The notes: generated by a model from the sequence alone, not told the origin. Counted from the first letter of the stretch, positions 12,401-23,914 are shown. The stretch: 64,000 nucleotides of DNA from Fulvia fulva (GCF_020509005.1 NC_063014.1:2108001-2172000); one strand, 5' to 3'. A program made the numbers and translations.

Positions 12401-14330
12401 TCCCCCTCTCTTCTAGGTGCCTAGGTCCTTCGGGGTATTAAGGGCAATTGCGTTGCTCGCTATCAAGTCGAGTACTTCGTCGGCTATAGGGTGCGGCTAT
12501 ATAAGGCTTTCCTAGTAAGGGTAGTGTATATTAAAGTCTCCTACTACGATGTAGCACCCTTGTCTCTTAAGCGCACTGTCTAGGTGTCTATAGACCCCTA
12601 GGTCGCGGCTAGACCTCGAGGCTAGCGGTTGTATATATAGGTTGTGTATCTAGGTGCTACCTACGTAGAGGGAGGTAATATCGCCCCCGCCTTCTTCGTC
12701 TACGTAGTACACTACCTCCCAGTCGGATTCTAGTATGTCCTTACTAACATAGAAGCACGTACGGGGTCTGCCGTCGCCTCGTAGGTATGTTATATAGCCT
12801 AGTAACTTGTAGGTCGTTAGTCTCTTATAGTACGGGTTAATCTATAGCTCCTAGATTATAAGGACGTAGTGGACGCGCGGGTCCGCCTCGTATAGGAAAT
12901 GGTTCTAGACTATATCCTTACTATAGTTAACGTTATACTAGATAATACTAAGCGTGTCGAGGCTAGTTATCGGTATCGACAATCATTTCCTCTATATCGT
13001 CCTATGTCCTACTACCCTATACGTCCTAGTCTACGCCTATCGGCTATATACTAAAGGGGAGCCGGGCCTAGTTAGATTCCCTCGCCGTAGCTAGTAGAGC
13101 ACGTGGCCTCCCGTACGCCCTAGGTTGCGCATCCTTTATATCGTTCTCGGCCCTAGGGCGCTTATACCCGACCGCCGCTAGTTAGTTCCGGTATAGGCTA
13201 GCCTTACGGTCGCCGTAGAATCTTAGGGCGACGGTTCTGTTTATGATTGCCTTGTTTTTCGCTAGTTTCCGCTATAGGCATTCCGTACTATACGATAGGT
13301 AGTGCCCCGGACAGTTCGCGCACCGTCTCGTAGTCGATGTATAGTCCCTAGATATATAGTCTCCTATACAGTTCGAGCAGGCCTACTTGTTTATATACGT
13401 GTAGGTTTAGTGTCTATACTGTTAGCATTTGAAGCATTAGAGCACACGAAAGGATAAGGAATGCTTTTCTACTGTCTTGAGGCTATATTACTAGACTAGG
13501 CCTTGTTCTATCGCTAGATCCGCCGCTTTCGCGTCTTATAGCTATACTATTAGCGCCGAGGCCTTCTTGCCTTCTAGCTATTTCCTATAGAGCCAAGTCG
13601 CCTTCTAGATTAGAGAGTTAAGAGTGACCGGGTTGTCCTCTTAGAGAGCGCGTAGGTGACCCTAGTTAGTTAGGTCAAACTCCTTAGGTATATCGTAGAC
13701 TAGGATCGTGAATTGTTTCGTTAAGACCTTCGCTAATGCCGCAACCTTAGATGCCTACTATAGCTATACCTCTAGGTGCCTCCTAGTAGTAGCAGAGCTA
13801 GTATAGATCTATAGAGTGCCGTTAGACTGTTAGTTCACTACGACTACCCCTAGTTAGTTAATTCGTTAGGCGAGCTCCTTGTTCGATAGCTTCGTAACTT
13901 CGGCCTAGTCTTCCTTTACTACAATACGGATCGTAACTACATCGTGCGTTAGGCGGGGGCCTAGTATCGATGCCGCGACCGATGCCTAGCTATAGGGGTA
14001 TTAATTCCGGGTGGCCTTACTAATCGCCTAGGACGTCGTCCTTATTTCTTATTACCCTCGGTAATACGACAGTACAAGCGCCGTGCGTAGCTAAGTGATC
14101 ATTGCCTATAGAGACCGGTAAGGGAGCTAATCGTTAGTTTCTATACTTTTTGCGTCCTCTATAAGTTGCTACTAGTTGTCTTAGGGGGGCTTCGCCTATA
14201 GGGCCGTAGGCGCCGTTAGTGCCGTAGCCTAGGCTACTATTGCCTAGGAGTTGCCTAATGTGGCTAGGCACCTCCGCGGCGTTTAGAGCTAAAGAAACAG
14301 GGTGAAGAGAGCTTCAAGCTGTCCAGATTG
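9489..14330 (-). mobile_element. LINE copy 3, full length, RIP-decayed
   Basis: This is a 4842-bp copy in minus orientation, with its 3' tail at 9489 and its 5' end at 14330. The 5' terminus, caatctggacagcttgaagc on the minus strand, is the same as the start of LINE copy 4 at 60665, so both show the true 5' end. ORF1 with CCHC-type knuckles lies near 12970-14240, and ORF2 with endonuclease, RT (FVDD near 10905-10915) and a 3' Cys/His motif lies near 9700-12960. Stops of the TAG type break both frames. The 14-bp target duplications at 9475-9488 and 14331-14344 are perfect. It has a single copy of the segment that is doubled in copies 1 and 2. Confidence 0.95.
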
Positions 14331-14344
14331 TATAGCTACTAATA
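14331..14344. repeat. Target-site duplication of LINE copy 3 (right)
   Basis: Exact repeat of tatagctactaata from 9475-9488, after which the Gypsy reading frame resumes. Confidence 0.95.
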
Positions 14345-17300
14345 ATCTAGACCAATTCTTAAACAAGTAGCTCAATTATAACCCGAAGGAGAAGTTGCCG
14401 CCGATATACTATAATATTACGGACGCTTTCTTAGCTAAGGATTATAAAGGACTCCTACCTTACCGACTAGGCGTAGATTATGAAATTTATATTAAGCCTA
14501 ATAGTCTATAAGAGCTACTATACCGCAAGCCCCACGGCCTAGCTAAGAAGCAGAACGAGGCAATTAAGAAGTAGCTAGACGAGTAAACATCTAAAGGGAA
14601 GGTACGGAAAGTAGGGCAAAAGACGAGCTAGTCTCCTATACGAGTACTAGTAGTACGTAAGCCTAGAGGTAGGCTACGTGTTTATATCGACTATAGAGGA
14701 TTAAATACGATTACTATTAAGAACCGGTATCCGATTCCCTTGATATAAGAGACGCTTAACCGTATATACGGTAAGAAATACTTTACGAAGCTAGACATTA
14801 TAGTAGCCTTTAAAAAGTTATAGATAGCTAAAGGGTACGAGTAGTTAACGGCGTTTACGACACGATACGGCATCTACGAGTGTCTAGTGTTACTATTCGG
14901 CTTGTATAACGGACTAGTATCGTTCTAATTATATATTAATAAGGTCTTATAAGAACACCTAGACGACTTTATATCGGCCTACCTAGATAACGTACTTATC
15001 TTTAGTAACACCTTTAAGGAGTATATTAAACACGTACGGAAGGTTCTTACAAAGCTACGCGATATAGGACTTATAGTAGACATCGACAAAAGCGAATTCT
15101 ACTAATAGAAGGTGAAGTATCTTAGGCTAATTATAACCCCTAACGGTATCGAGATAGACCCCGAGAAACTCGAATATATTTAGACATAGGAAGCTCCTAA
15201 GAACCTAAAGGATATGTAGGCCTTCCTTAGATTAACTAACTTCTATAGGCGGTTTATCGAAGCTTTTTCGCGTATAGCTACTCCTCTTATAAACCTGAGT
15301 AAGTCGGACGGACTAAGTAATTATAAGAACAGAAGGATTTAATAGTTACTAGAATACTAACGAGCCTTTCACAATTTGAAAGCTACGTTTAGTAAAGCCG
15401 GTATACTTATATATTATATACTAGGTAGGGAAATAGTAGTAGAGACAGAGTCTTTAGATTTTGTAAACACCGGCGTACTTTCGTAGTATAACGAGAATAG
15501 TATACTACATCCTATAGCCTTCTACTCGAAGAAGTTAAGTCTATAGGAGTGTAATTATAAAATCTATAATAAGGGACTATTAGCTATTATTAAGGCTTTT
15601 AAGGAATAGAGACCCGAGCTCGCCTACGAGGTAGATAATAAGGACTTATAGCTAGTCAAGATTTATACCGACTATAAGAACCTAGAATACTTTATAAAGA
15701 CAAAGTAGCTAAATCGGCGATAAGCGCGTTAGGCTAAGTTCTTATTATAGTTTAACTTTAAGATAATATACCGTCTAGGACTTCAAGGTACAAAGCTAGA
15801 CAGCCTAACGAGACGTAGCTAGGACCTTCCGTAGGGGGTAGACGACCCTCGGAACTAGTATTAGTATTAGACATTACTACCTCCTAAGCGATTCCTTAAG
15901 ATCGCCTTACTATAGGTAATAGTAGAAGATACGCCGGAAGAAGAAGAACTAGTATAGCCAAACCCTAAAGCTAAAGAGTTTATACCTATAGAACGAGATA
16001 CGCCTACTAAATAACTAGCGACGCGTAAAAGTTAGCGGGAAGCCGAACTCGAGTATCAAATGTCGAGGGCGTACGTAACCGATAACGAGCTTAAGACCGC
16101 GATTAAGGACCTATAGAAAGACCGTACTCCTATACTACTATAGAGAGCGAAGATTTACCTAGTATACTATAAAGTAGATAGCGACCTACTATATATTCGA
16201 AATCAATACGACGGCTAGAGCTTATAGGTACTAAATGACTAAGCCTTATAGACTAGGATAATTAAGATAAACTATAACGCTCTAGTAGTAGGCTATCTAG
16301 GACGAGCTCGTACTTATAAACTCGTAGTACGTGAATTCTACTAGCCGGGATTAGCGAGATCCGTACGTAGATATACCGTAAATTACCGTACCTACCGTAT
16401 AACAAAATTTCTATACTCCTAGCCACTAGGATTATTATAGCTACTTCCTATTCTAGATCGGCCTTAGAAACACATTGTAGTCGACTTCGTTATCGGACTC
16501 CTAGACAGTACTCTTAACGGTATAGTCTATAATAATGTTATGACCGTTACTAATAGGCTTACTAAGGGAGTCGAGCTAATCCCTATTAGCGCGATAATAG
16601 TATAGAATACGGTAAGGCTTTTCCTTAAATATATATTCTGTCGGCGCGGGTTTCCTAATACTATTATATTAGACCGTAGTAAGTAGTAGGTTACTACCTT
16701 CTAGAAGAAACTCTATAAGATACTCCGTACAAATCGTAAGCTAAGTCCTTCGTATTACCTAGAAACTAATAGATAGTCAGAACGTACTAACTAGGCGATA
16801 GAATAGTATCTTCGTATATTTACTAATAAGGTATAGGATAACTAGGTAGAATAGCTATGCCTTACTTAGTTTGCGATCAATAATCACCTATCTAAGACTA
16901 CTAGTATATTGCCGTTCTACGCTACCTTAGGCTATAACCCTAAGTTTCTAGAGCGAGTTGACCTAAACGCTAGAAAGGAGGGAGGACTGACTACTCTCTA
17001 GCGACTAGATACGCGATTAGTAGAAACGTTTATACGTTGAATTTGCGAGCTTTATAAGTACCTTTAAGAGAATATACGAATGTTATAAGCTCTCTAAGTA
17101 GAAGTAGTAAACCGCTACTAAAGCATTCCTCTAGACTATAAGGTAGGTAATTAGGTATATCTTAGTACTAAGAACATCCGTACGACTCGACTATCTAAGA
17201 AGCTAGATAGGAGATATACCGGCCCTTACTAGATTACGGAAGTTATACCGGCTAGACTCTCTTATCGACTAAAACTATTAGACGCTCTAGTAGGACTTAA

Positions 17301-18115
17301 TAACTACTTCTATACCTTACTACTATAACGAGCCGACTATCCCGATTTCCTACTACTTAAAGGGTAGTATCTAGCGCCGCTACTACCGATAACTATCGAA
17401 CCTAACACTACCGAGGCTAATATAGTAGCCGATATAGTAGTAGCACCTACGTATATATACGAGGTAGAAAAGATCCTTAATATATATACCCGTAAGCGGG
17501 TAGGCAAGGTGAAGAAGGGGTATAAGCGTAAGGTAGATATATAGTATAAGGTGAAATAAGCTAGAATTTAGAACGAGGAGGATAGTAAGACCTAGTAACC
17601 TATAGAGGACATACTTAAATACGTAGCCGCCGCTATTATAGACTTTTACTATAACCGGCCGGAGTTGTCTACGCCTATAGGCTTCGTAGCTCTATCTAAC
17701 TAGTCCCTACTAGCTACTAAGGTGCTCGGGCTTAATACGATTAGGGTCATTCCGAAAGACACCGTTACGAATAAGTCGCCTCGAGCCTTACCTCTAATAG
17801 AATCTACTCTATATATATTCGATACTCGAGTAGAGCTTATAGAGCCTATAATAATACCTAACTTTAGTTATAAGGATTATACGCGAGTACTAGCCGAAGA
17901 TAGACTTAGGTCTAGGGTAAGCGAGGTAACTAGGCAATATATTTCTCGAAGGAAGCCGGTCGAGGATAGTCTTAATAGAGCGAATACGATATTATCGGAT
18001 AACGATAGGGTACTAGAGGATAATTAGGCGTTCGCGCGATTATAGAGCTCGATAGGCAAGTGGCCTTATAAGGTAGATAACGCTTAGAGGACTAAGGCGT
18101 ATTTTAGGAGGGGGG
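14345..18115 (+). pseudogene. Gypsy pol remnant: RT, RNase H, integrase, chromodomain-like end
   Basis: Translating through RIP stops gives RT with YRLGVDYEI near 14457-14485, KNRYPIP near 14719-14740 and YLDNVLIFS near 14980-15005 (family form YLDDVLIFS). RNase H follows near 15360-15830. Integrase follows with KHIVVDFVIGLLDST near 16470-16505, and NRQSERTN near 16770-16790. A chromodomain-like block starts YEVEKIL near 17458 and ends in FYYNRPE near 17665. Integrase-chromodomain fusions mark chromoviruses, which are known to use the domain for targeting heterochromatin. An open stretch of 101 codons (17722-18027) beyond it is a surviving piece of the same C-terminus, not a gene. Confidence 0.85.
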
Positions 18116-18118
18116 TAC

Positions 18119-18302
18119 TATTACGGGTAGCCCACGACCCCTTACTATAGCTACGTCGGCCCGGCTAAACCGCGGACCTTCCGCATCGGGTTAGCGCGGC
18201 TTAGCTTTGCTTTATAACTTCGCCGCGCCTCGCGCTCCTCTTTCGTAGCTTTATAGAATAATAACTATCTCGTTCGGACCCTATAGTACGCGCGCCCTTA
18301 TA
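18119..18302 (+). repeat. 3' LTR of the Gypsy element (184 bp)
   Basis: Repeat of 6232-6415, preceded by a purine-rich tract [14 protein letters not shown] fits a polypurine primer. Confidence 0.93.
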
Positions 18303-18626
18303 CGTATACCCTACTATTAGGCGTAATAGGTTATAGAACGTAGTCTTATCGAAGAGGACGTCCTTAACTCGTATAACCCTATCTTTTAATAGGTCCTATA
18401 CGCGGTAGATATTAGTAGAGTCGTATCTTATAAGGTAGCCTATAAGCGCTCTCTCTTCGAGTTTCTCGCTCTTACTAGGCTAATCTAGTCTATAGATAAA
18501 CACGTATATAAGGGAGCTATATACTACTATATAACCTACGTTCAGAATTTGTCCTATTACTAATTCGAATAGGGTCTCCTAGCCTATTGACTAGATAGGG
18601 GATCGCTAGAGAATATATACCGCTAC
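18303..18626 (-). mobile_element. Copia B fragment, reversed (part 1)
   Basis: This is the reverse complement of Copia B around 31675-31997, a stretch in and after its integrase region. It continues at 24164 after the inserted Copia A element. Its outer end stops at the Gypsy LTR. Confidence 0.88.
18622..18626. repeat. Target-site duplication of Copia A (left)
   Basis: The 5-bp gctac directly precedes the LTR and is repeated at 24164-24168. Confidence 0.93.
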
Positions 18627-18860
18627 TGTTAAACAGGTACGAGTTGCGCAGCAGTGGAAGACGGCGGATCACACAAAAGACGAAGAAGGACCCAATGGGA
18701 TAGCGTGTATCTACATACAGTATCGCCGGTGTTGGTGTAGGTAGATGCTAGGTGTCCGGATGTTTGCTAGCCCATGGGCTGGCAAACCCTAATCACGTGA
18801 TCTCGTCACATGACACACCCACACCCACATGCTTGTCCTGCGGCCTGTATGTTCTCAACA
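18627..18860 (-). repeat. 3' LTR of Copia A (234 bp)
   Basis: On the plus strand it starts tgttaaacag and ends gttctcaaca. It matches 23930-24163 base for base on reading. As the element is on the minus strand, this is the downstream LTR. Confidence 0.96.
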
Positions 18861-18869
18861 CTCCCACTC
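18861..18869 (-). other. Polypurine tract of Copia A
   Basis: The minus strand reads gagtgggag immediately before the 3' LTR, the expected position for the plus-strand DNA primer. Confidence 0.6.
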
Positions 18870-18895
18870 AGGCCACATGGTCTCCTACAATCCCT

Positions 18896-21800
18896 TTACG
18901 CAAGCTGGAGCTGCCTCACAAAGTTTTGGAACTGCTGGCCATTGAGGGGCTTTGTTAACCCATCAGCAGCCATGTCCTTTGTATGGCAGTAGTCCACTGC
19001 AATCTTCTTCTGCCACCAGAGATGTCTGACATAGTTATATGCAACATCAATATGCTTTGACCTTTCATGCACATGGGCATCTTTGACAAGTGTCAAAGCG
19101 GCTTGGTTGTCACCCATGAGCTTGACTGGCCTTAGCTCGTCAACAGTGCCCCTGCTTGCCCTTACACTCGGCTGGAAAGAGCTCTTTCCCACCAGTTCTG
19201 GGCACCCCATTTCCCTGAGGACAGCAGCAAGAAATTGTGACTGCTTTGCGGCTGCGTTCATAGCCATGAACTCAGCTTCCATTGTTGATGTTGCAACAGA
19301 CTTCTGCTTCCTACTCATCCAGGACACAGGTGATCCACAAAGGAACCACACGTATCCCAGAATTGAGACTCTATCCACTTTGTCCATGGCGTAGTCAGAG
19401 TCCGAGTATCCCTGGAGATTGCCCCCTCCCTTTCTATACATAAGACCTAGGTCTGGGTACGACCGCAGGTATCGGGAGAGCTTCTTCAAAGCCTTCATAT
19501 GCTGCTGCGAGGGATCAGCAACATATGAGCTAATTCTTCCAAGGGGGAATGCTAAGTCTGGCCTTGTCATTGTCATTGGCCACATCCAGGTACCATTGTG
19601 GCTCTGGTAATCCTGTTTGTTGCACCTCTCATCCATAGGTGCCGTAGGCACTAAGTGCTCGTAGCTCTCCATAGGTGAGTGGGTTGGCGTAGCCTTCTCT
19701 CTAGCCATGTTCATCTTGGCTAAGTTAGCGTGGACATAGTGTCCTTGATCAAGCTTTAAAGTGCCTTGGGACCTGTCTCTTGTAATCCTCATTCCAAGGA
19801 TCTTCGTAGGTTCACCAAGATCTTTAATCTTAAACACTTTTCCAAGCTCAGCCTTAAACCACTGAACATCTGACAGCTTCGGAGCTGCAATGGGTATGTC
19901 ATCCACATAGGTAAGGACCATAAGGTCTCTATCCGTATGGACAAGTAGGCATGGATCTACCTGGGACTGGGTAAATCCAATCTTCTCTAGCTTCGCAACA
20001 CAGAGCTTGTTCCAGTCTCTAGCTGCTTGCTTAAGCCCATAAAGGCTTCGTAGGACCTTAAACACCATGTTTGGAGGTGCTTCAACTCCTGGGGGCGGGA
20101 TCATGTAGATGTCTTCAAGGAGGCTGCTTTGGGTAAAAGCATTATTCACATCCACTAGGTGCATCTCGAGATCTCTCTCACATACTACTGCCATGAATAC
20201 TCGGAGAGTATCATGTCTAACAGTAGGTGCAAAGGTCTCTTCGAAGTCAACCCCATATTTCTGTGAAAACCCTCTTGCAACTAGTCTTGCCTTGAACTTC
20301 TCAATGGCTCCACTAATCATTCTTTTCACATCAAAGACCCACCTAGAAGTAATTAGATTCGCACCCTTTGGCGGTACAACTGCTTCCCAGGTGTTGTTGC
20401 TTGCTAAGGCAATAAGTTCGTTCTCGATTGCCTCTCTCCACATATGTCCCCATTCGGGGTCTCCTACGGCTGCCTTATAGGACTTTGGGATTGGCACTTC
20501 CTGCTGATAGGCTATGGCCTGCCCAACAGCAGCAAATGCATGTTCTTCCACGTCGTTCAGAATCTCCTCTACCCAGCTCATTGTAGGGTCTAGATGGAAC
20601 ATCTGGGCGATAAGAGCCTTATGGTGTTTAGCCTCATGCTCTTCAGAGTTATCATCTCCGTCCCCCCTTGACCTCTTGTTGCCTGCAACCTGAGGTGGCG
20701 CTGGGTGTTCGGATGGGTCGAACTGAACGACATCTTCTTTTTCTTTCATTGGAGTACCCTGATCTCCAAACTTCTGGTATTCCCCAATGTCCTTTGGGGG
20801 AGGGGGAAGTTGCACAAACAGCGGTTGCTGTGGTGTTGATGACTTGGGTAGGTTCTGTATAGATCCACCGTTATCGGCCTTCGACAGGGTTGAAACCGCC
20901 TCAATATTTTCTCCTGGCCTTCGTAACGGTGTTTCTGATAATCCCCTATCGGAAAATTTCGCCCCAAAGGGCTTCCTCCCAACAGGATTGCGCTGTGGCG
21001 CTCGACTCGGCTGGTTAGTGAAGGTGATACCAAGATCCATATCTCCCCCCTTCTCATTCTCAAACCAGTCGACGTGACTATGCGCTTTTACAGCTTTCAT
21101 GTCGGGATCCCAGAACAGCCATTGTTTTGTGGTGTTTTCTGAGTAGCCCACAAACACGGCTTCTTTTCCTCGGTTCATCAACTTGTCTCTCCTCAAGCCT
21201 TGAGGTTGGGCTCTTGGGTCTATATAGACCACAGCTTTGCATCCCCAGACGCGGAAATGGTCGACTGACGGTACTTGGCCAGTAAAGGCTTCTTCTGGTG
21301 AAAGAGCAATACCATCAATGATCGGACCATTAGGCAGTCTGTTTCTGATCACAGTCTGTGCTTGCAAAGCTTCTGGCCAGAACTCAACTGGCATGCCAGA
21401 GTCTTCAAGCATAGCCCGGACTGTGTTCTCAGAGGCTTGAATTGACCTTTCCACAGGTCCATTTTGAAGAGAGTTGTAGGCATCAGTTGTGTCCATCTGA
21501 GTGCCAAACTCCTTCTCCCACTCTTTTAGCAAGGCGAGAATTTCCTTTGCACCATCACTGCGGATCGCAGACAGAAAGCACCTTGACTGCCGTTCTGCCT
21601 GGACCTTCCAATCCCGTAGGGCTGCAGGAGCGTCGCTCCTGGCCTTCAAAGGGATTACCCACTTCTTCCTAGAGAAGTTGTCTACAATCTCAAGCCAATA
21701 TTTGTATCCTAGCCTAGAGACTGCGCCCTGAAAAGGCCCACAGATGTCAATGGAGATGAGGGCCAGCCTCTCCCCTTTCCTCTCTGTGGCAGGTCCTTTG

Positions 21801-23422
21801 AACTTCCTCATGTTTGCAAGGGAGCAGACCTTGCAATTCTGGTGTTCAGAAGGAACAGGAATGGGATCTTTCTTGTCAGTGACTCTATGCAGGTTTCTTA
21901 GCAGTCCCTTGCCAAGGTGTGCACATCTTCTATGCCATAGCTCCCACTGATCTTCGGACTCAGTGTTAGCCATAGCGGTACCGTCACGTTCTTGAGAGAG
22001 TATGCCAGCATGCTGTGGCTCAAGAATTTCCGAGATCGAGTGGATAAACGGTACTCCTCCTCGAAGTTTGGTCTGGACAACGGGTTTACCAGACAAGGAT
22101 TTTAGGGTGAAACTGGGTGGTTGGACAGCAAACTGTTGGCTGAACTGATTCCACGAAACAAGACTAACTCCAAGGCCAGGAACAAACAGGACATTTTCTA
22201 AGACAATTTGCTTTCCAGAAGGACCACCCATTACTGCACTTCCCATATGTGTAGCTTGTAGATAGCCACCCCCAACCTTGATCCACTTCCTCTTTTGAAG
22301 AGGCTTCAGTGTCCTGAATAGTGAATCTTGGTCAGTCATATGTGATGATGCACAAGAGTCAAGCAACCACTCGGACGAGGGGTACTTGCCTTTGGCTTCC
22401 ACAGTGGAATGGGCAACCTCATCAACATCATCATCTTCTGATGGTATCTCAGGGTCTGATGCGTCTTCCTGGGTCGCATGGGCCCTTGCAGGCTTACTAG
22501 AGGAGGCCTTTGGCTTGCGGCTCTCCTTCATCTGCTTTGCAAGGTCCGTCATCACCTTGAGGACATCACGAAGGTTTGGTGATGATGACCTCCTACGAGG
22601 TGGTGACGGTTGTCTCTTAGCAGGGTAGGTAACCCTAGCTAGTTTGTCCTTGTTCCTAACAGCCTGCTGAGCTGCAGAAAGGTGTGGGCACTTGCTCATA
22701 AAATGGTCACCACTGCAGAGATGGCACGTGAGCTTGCCCTGGAAACCCTTCTTAGCGAACATGGCTGTCCCTTGATGAATCATTGATTCTTGCTTCTCCC
22801 TAAGAATTGCAAGAATGTCTTGTGGTGAGAGATTCACCTGGGCATCAATTGCATCGCGAATTGAGCCAAATGAGTCTGGCAGAGCTGCTAAGAGTTGCTG
22901 GATCTTTCTGTCCTCAGTCTTGATGTCTTGGAACTGAGGCGAGATTGAAACAGCCCTCCTTGCAATTGAGCTAAGCTCCTGCCAGGCGTCATCTATAGAC
23001 TGGTCTTCTGTCATCACGAAATTGGTGTATTGCTGAAGCAAACTTCTTCCAGTAGCGAGAAGTCTTCTCTTATATTTAGCTTCAGCCCATTCCCACAACT
23101 CCTTCGCATGCCGGATCTCGTATGTCATCTCTTGGTCATCTGTCGACAGACAGATGTACATCTCATACAGGGCCGTTGCATTGTGCCGTCTGTACGATGC
23201 CTTCCTTATCGCTTGATCCAAAGGAAGGGATGACTCCGATGATGCAGAGGGTGTCGCTATAGATGGGGTTGCAGCGGGAATGTCCGTGATGATGTCTTCG
23301 AGGACCCAGTCAACCTGCTTTGATACCAGGTGTATTCTCATCAGCTTGAACCATGTTTCGTGGTTCTCTCTTGTCAGAAGAGGTGCTGCTCTCTTTCTTA
23401 TGAACCCAGTCTCGTTCTCCAT
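18896..23422 (-). CDS. Copia A Gag-Pol polyprotein (1508 aa)
   Basis: A single frame encodes all functions for reverse transcription and integration. In order: Gag (about 1-230); a zinc knuckle C233-C236-H240-C245, with three rather than the usual four residues before the histidine; protease with DSCASS at 355-360; integrase with an HHCC finger (H497, H502, C530, C533) and a D559-D623-E658 triad, spaced D,D-35-E; RT with DVNNAF at 1091 and YVDD at 1172-1175; and RNase H with D1341, E1382 and D1438. Gag and Pol are fused with no frameshift, as in many Copia elements. The start is the ATG at 23422 (MENETGF). The frame is open further upstream to 23596, but only from a GTG. Every key residue is present, so it is predicted to be functional. 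Confidence 0.96.
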   Translation of the reverse strand: MENETGFIRKRAAPLLTRENHETWFKLMRIHLVSKQVDWVLEDIITDIPAATPSIATPSASSESSLPLDQAIRKASYRRHNATALYEMYICLSTDDQEMTYEIRHAKELWEWAEAKYKRRLLATGRSLLQQYTNFVMTEDQSIDDAWQELSSIARRAVSISPQFQDIKTEDRKIQQLLAALPDSFGSIRDAIDAQVNLSPQDILAILREKQESMIHQGTAMFAKKGFQGKLTCHLCSGDHFMSKCPHLSAAQQAVRNKDKLARVTYPAKRQPSPPRRRSSSPNLRDVLKVMTDLAKQMKESRKPKASSSKPARAHATQEDASDPEIPSEDDDVDEVAHSTVEAKGKYPSSEWLLDSCASSHMTDQDSLFRTLKPLQKRKWIKVGGGYLQATHMGSAVMGGPSGKQIVLENVLFVPGLGVSLVSWNQFSQQFAVQPPSFTLKSLSGKPVVQTKLRGGVPFIHSISEILEPQHAGILSQERDGTAMANTESEDQWELWHRRCAHLGKGLLRNLHRVTDKKDPIPVPSEHQNCKVCSLANMRKFKGPATERKGERLALISIDICGPFQGAVSRLGYKYWLEIVDNFSRKKWVIPLKARSDAPAALRDWKVQAERQSRCFLSAIRSDGAKEILALLKEWEKEFGTQMDTTDAYNSLQNGPVERSIQASENTVRAMLEDSGMPVEFWPEALQAQTVIRNRLPNGPIIDGIALSPEEAFTGQVPSVDHFRVWGCKAVVYIDPRAQPQGLRRDKLMNRGKEAVFVGYSENTTKQWLFWDPDMKAVKAHSHVDWFENEKGGDMDLGITFTNQPSRAPQRNPVGRKPFGAKFSDRGLSETPLRRPGENIEAVSTLSKADNGGSIQNLPKSSTPQQPLFVQLPPPPKDIGEYQKFGDQGTPMKEKEDVVQFDPSEHPAPPQVAGNKRSRGDGDDNSEEHEAKHHKALIAQMFHLDPTMSWVEEILNDVEEHAFAAVGQAIAYQQEVPIPKSYKAAVGDPEWGHMWREAIENELIALASNNTWEAVVPPKGANLITSRWVFDVKRMISGAIEKFKARLVARGFSQKYGVDFEETFAPTVRHDTLRVFMAVVCERDLEMHLVDVNNAFTQSSLLEDIYMIPPPGVEAPPNMVFKVLRSLYGLKQAARDWNKLCVAKLEKIGFTQSQVDPCLLVHTDRDLMVLTYVDDIPIAAPKLSDVQWFKAELGKVFKIKDLGEPTKILGMRITRDRSQGTLKLDQGHYVHANLAKMNMAREKATPTHSPMESYEHLVPTAPMDERCNKQDYQSHNGTWMWPMTMTRPDLAFPLGRISSYVADPSQQHMKALKKLSRYLRSYPDLGLMYRKGGGNLQGYSDSDYAMDKVDRVSILGYVWFLCGSPVSWMSRKQKSVATSTMEAEFMAMNAAAKQSQFLAAVLREMGCPELVGKSSFQPSVRASRGTVDELRPVKLMGDNQAALTLVKDAHVHERSKHIDVAYNYVRHLWWQKKIAVDYCHTKDMAADGLTKPLNGQQFQNFVRQLQLA

Positions 23423-23914
23423 TTTTTGTAAGTTGAGGGACAGGTTGGCTGCCCTCAGGTAAAAGGATGTATTCGGTCGTACGCGATCGGATCGAAATGG
23501 GATAAACCGAACGCGAGGTTGATAGCGGAGAGGATGGCTATCCGCCGGGAAGAGGAGGAAAGTCGGTCGGTAAGGATCGTGTTGGTGCTGAGACACTGTA
23601 GCGTAACTCTCTCAGCAGAGGGGGTTTCTGAGACACTGCGGCTCTCTCAGATGGAACAGTTAGTCGATGCGAACGCGATGTCCGGAGAGCGACTCTTCTC
23701 AGTAAGCTCGCCCACTTGTCTGAGGTATTGGCACAGGCTCCCTGACTCGGAGTCTGACAGTGCCTCACTAGGCTCTTTCACGTCTTATATGCACCTACAG
23801 CGCGGCTGTAGCTTCCTGTGCAAGGCGGGTGCGGCCTCCAGTCTGCCTTCCTTTTGTTCTGAAGAGGAATAACTCCAATACGACTTTGTCGAGGGTGAAA
23901 CACCGAGTTGCTAA
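23423..23914 (-). other. Copia A leader between primer site and gag
   Basis: Untranslated leader of about 490 bp. Short open frames on both strands here have no ATG in a sensible context or no recognisable content. No separate gene is seen. Confidence 0.6.

Larger units (their letters stand above)
6232..18302 (+). mobile_element. Ty3/Gypsy chromovirus-type LTR retrotransposon, RIP-decayed, split by LINE copy 3
   Basis: Two 184-bp terminal repeats (6232-6415 and 18119-18302) enclose gag, protease, RT, RNase H, integrase and a chromodomain-like C-terminus, in that order. LINE copy 3 (9489-14330) interrupts the protease-RT region with a 14-bp target duplication; without it the element is about 7.2 kb. 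CpA/TpG is depleted and TAG stops are spread throughout, so it is inactive. The original TG...CA LTR ends now read TA...TA, as RIP would produce. The outer flanks do not match: tattg lies on the left within a Copia A relative, cgtat lies on the right within a reversed Copia B fragment. There is no target duplication, so the ends were probably rearranged. Confidence 0.92.

Noticed and set aside
17722..18027. Open frame of 101 codons as a separate gene
   Set aside because: It is the in-frame C-terminal tail of the Gypsy pol and lies before its 3' LTR.
23423..23596. N-terminal extension of the Copia A polyprotein
   Set aside because: The frame is open but starts with GTG, while ATG 23422 begins a typical Copia Gag.
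18752..23872. Many short plus-strand frames inside Copia A
   Set aside because: All are shadows of the long minus-strand Gag-Pol frame, its leader or its LTRs.
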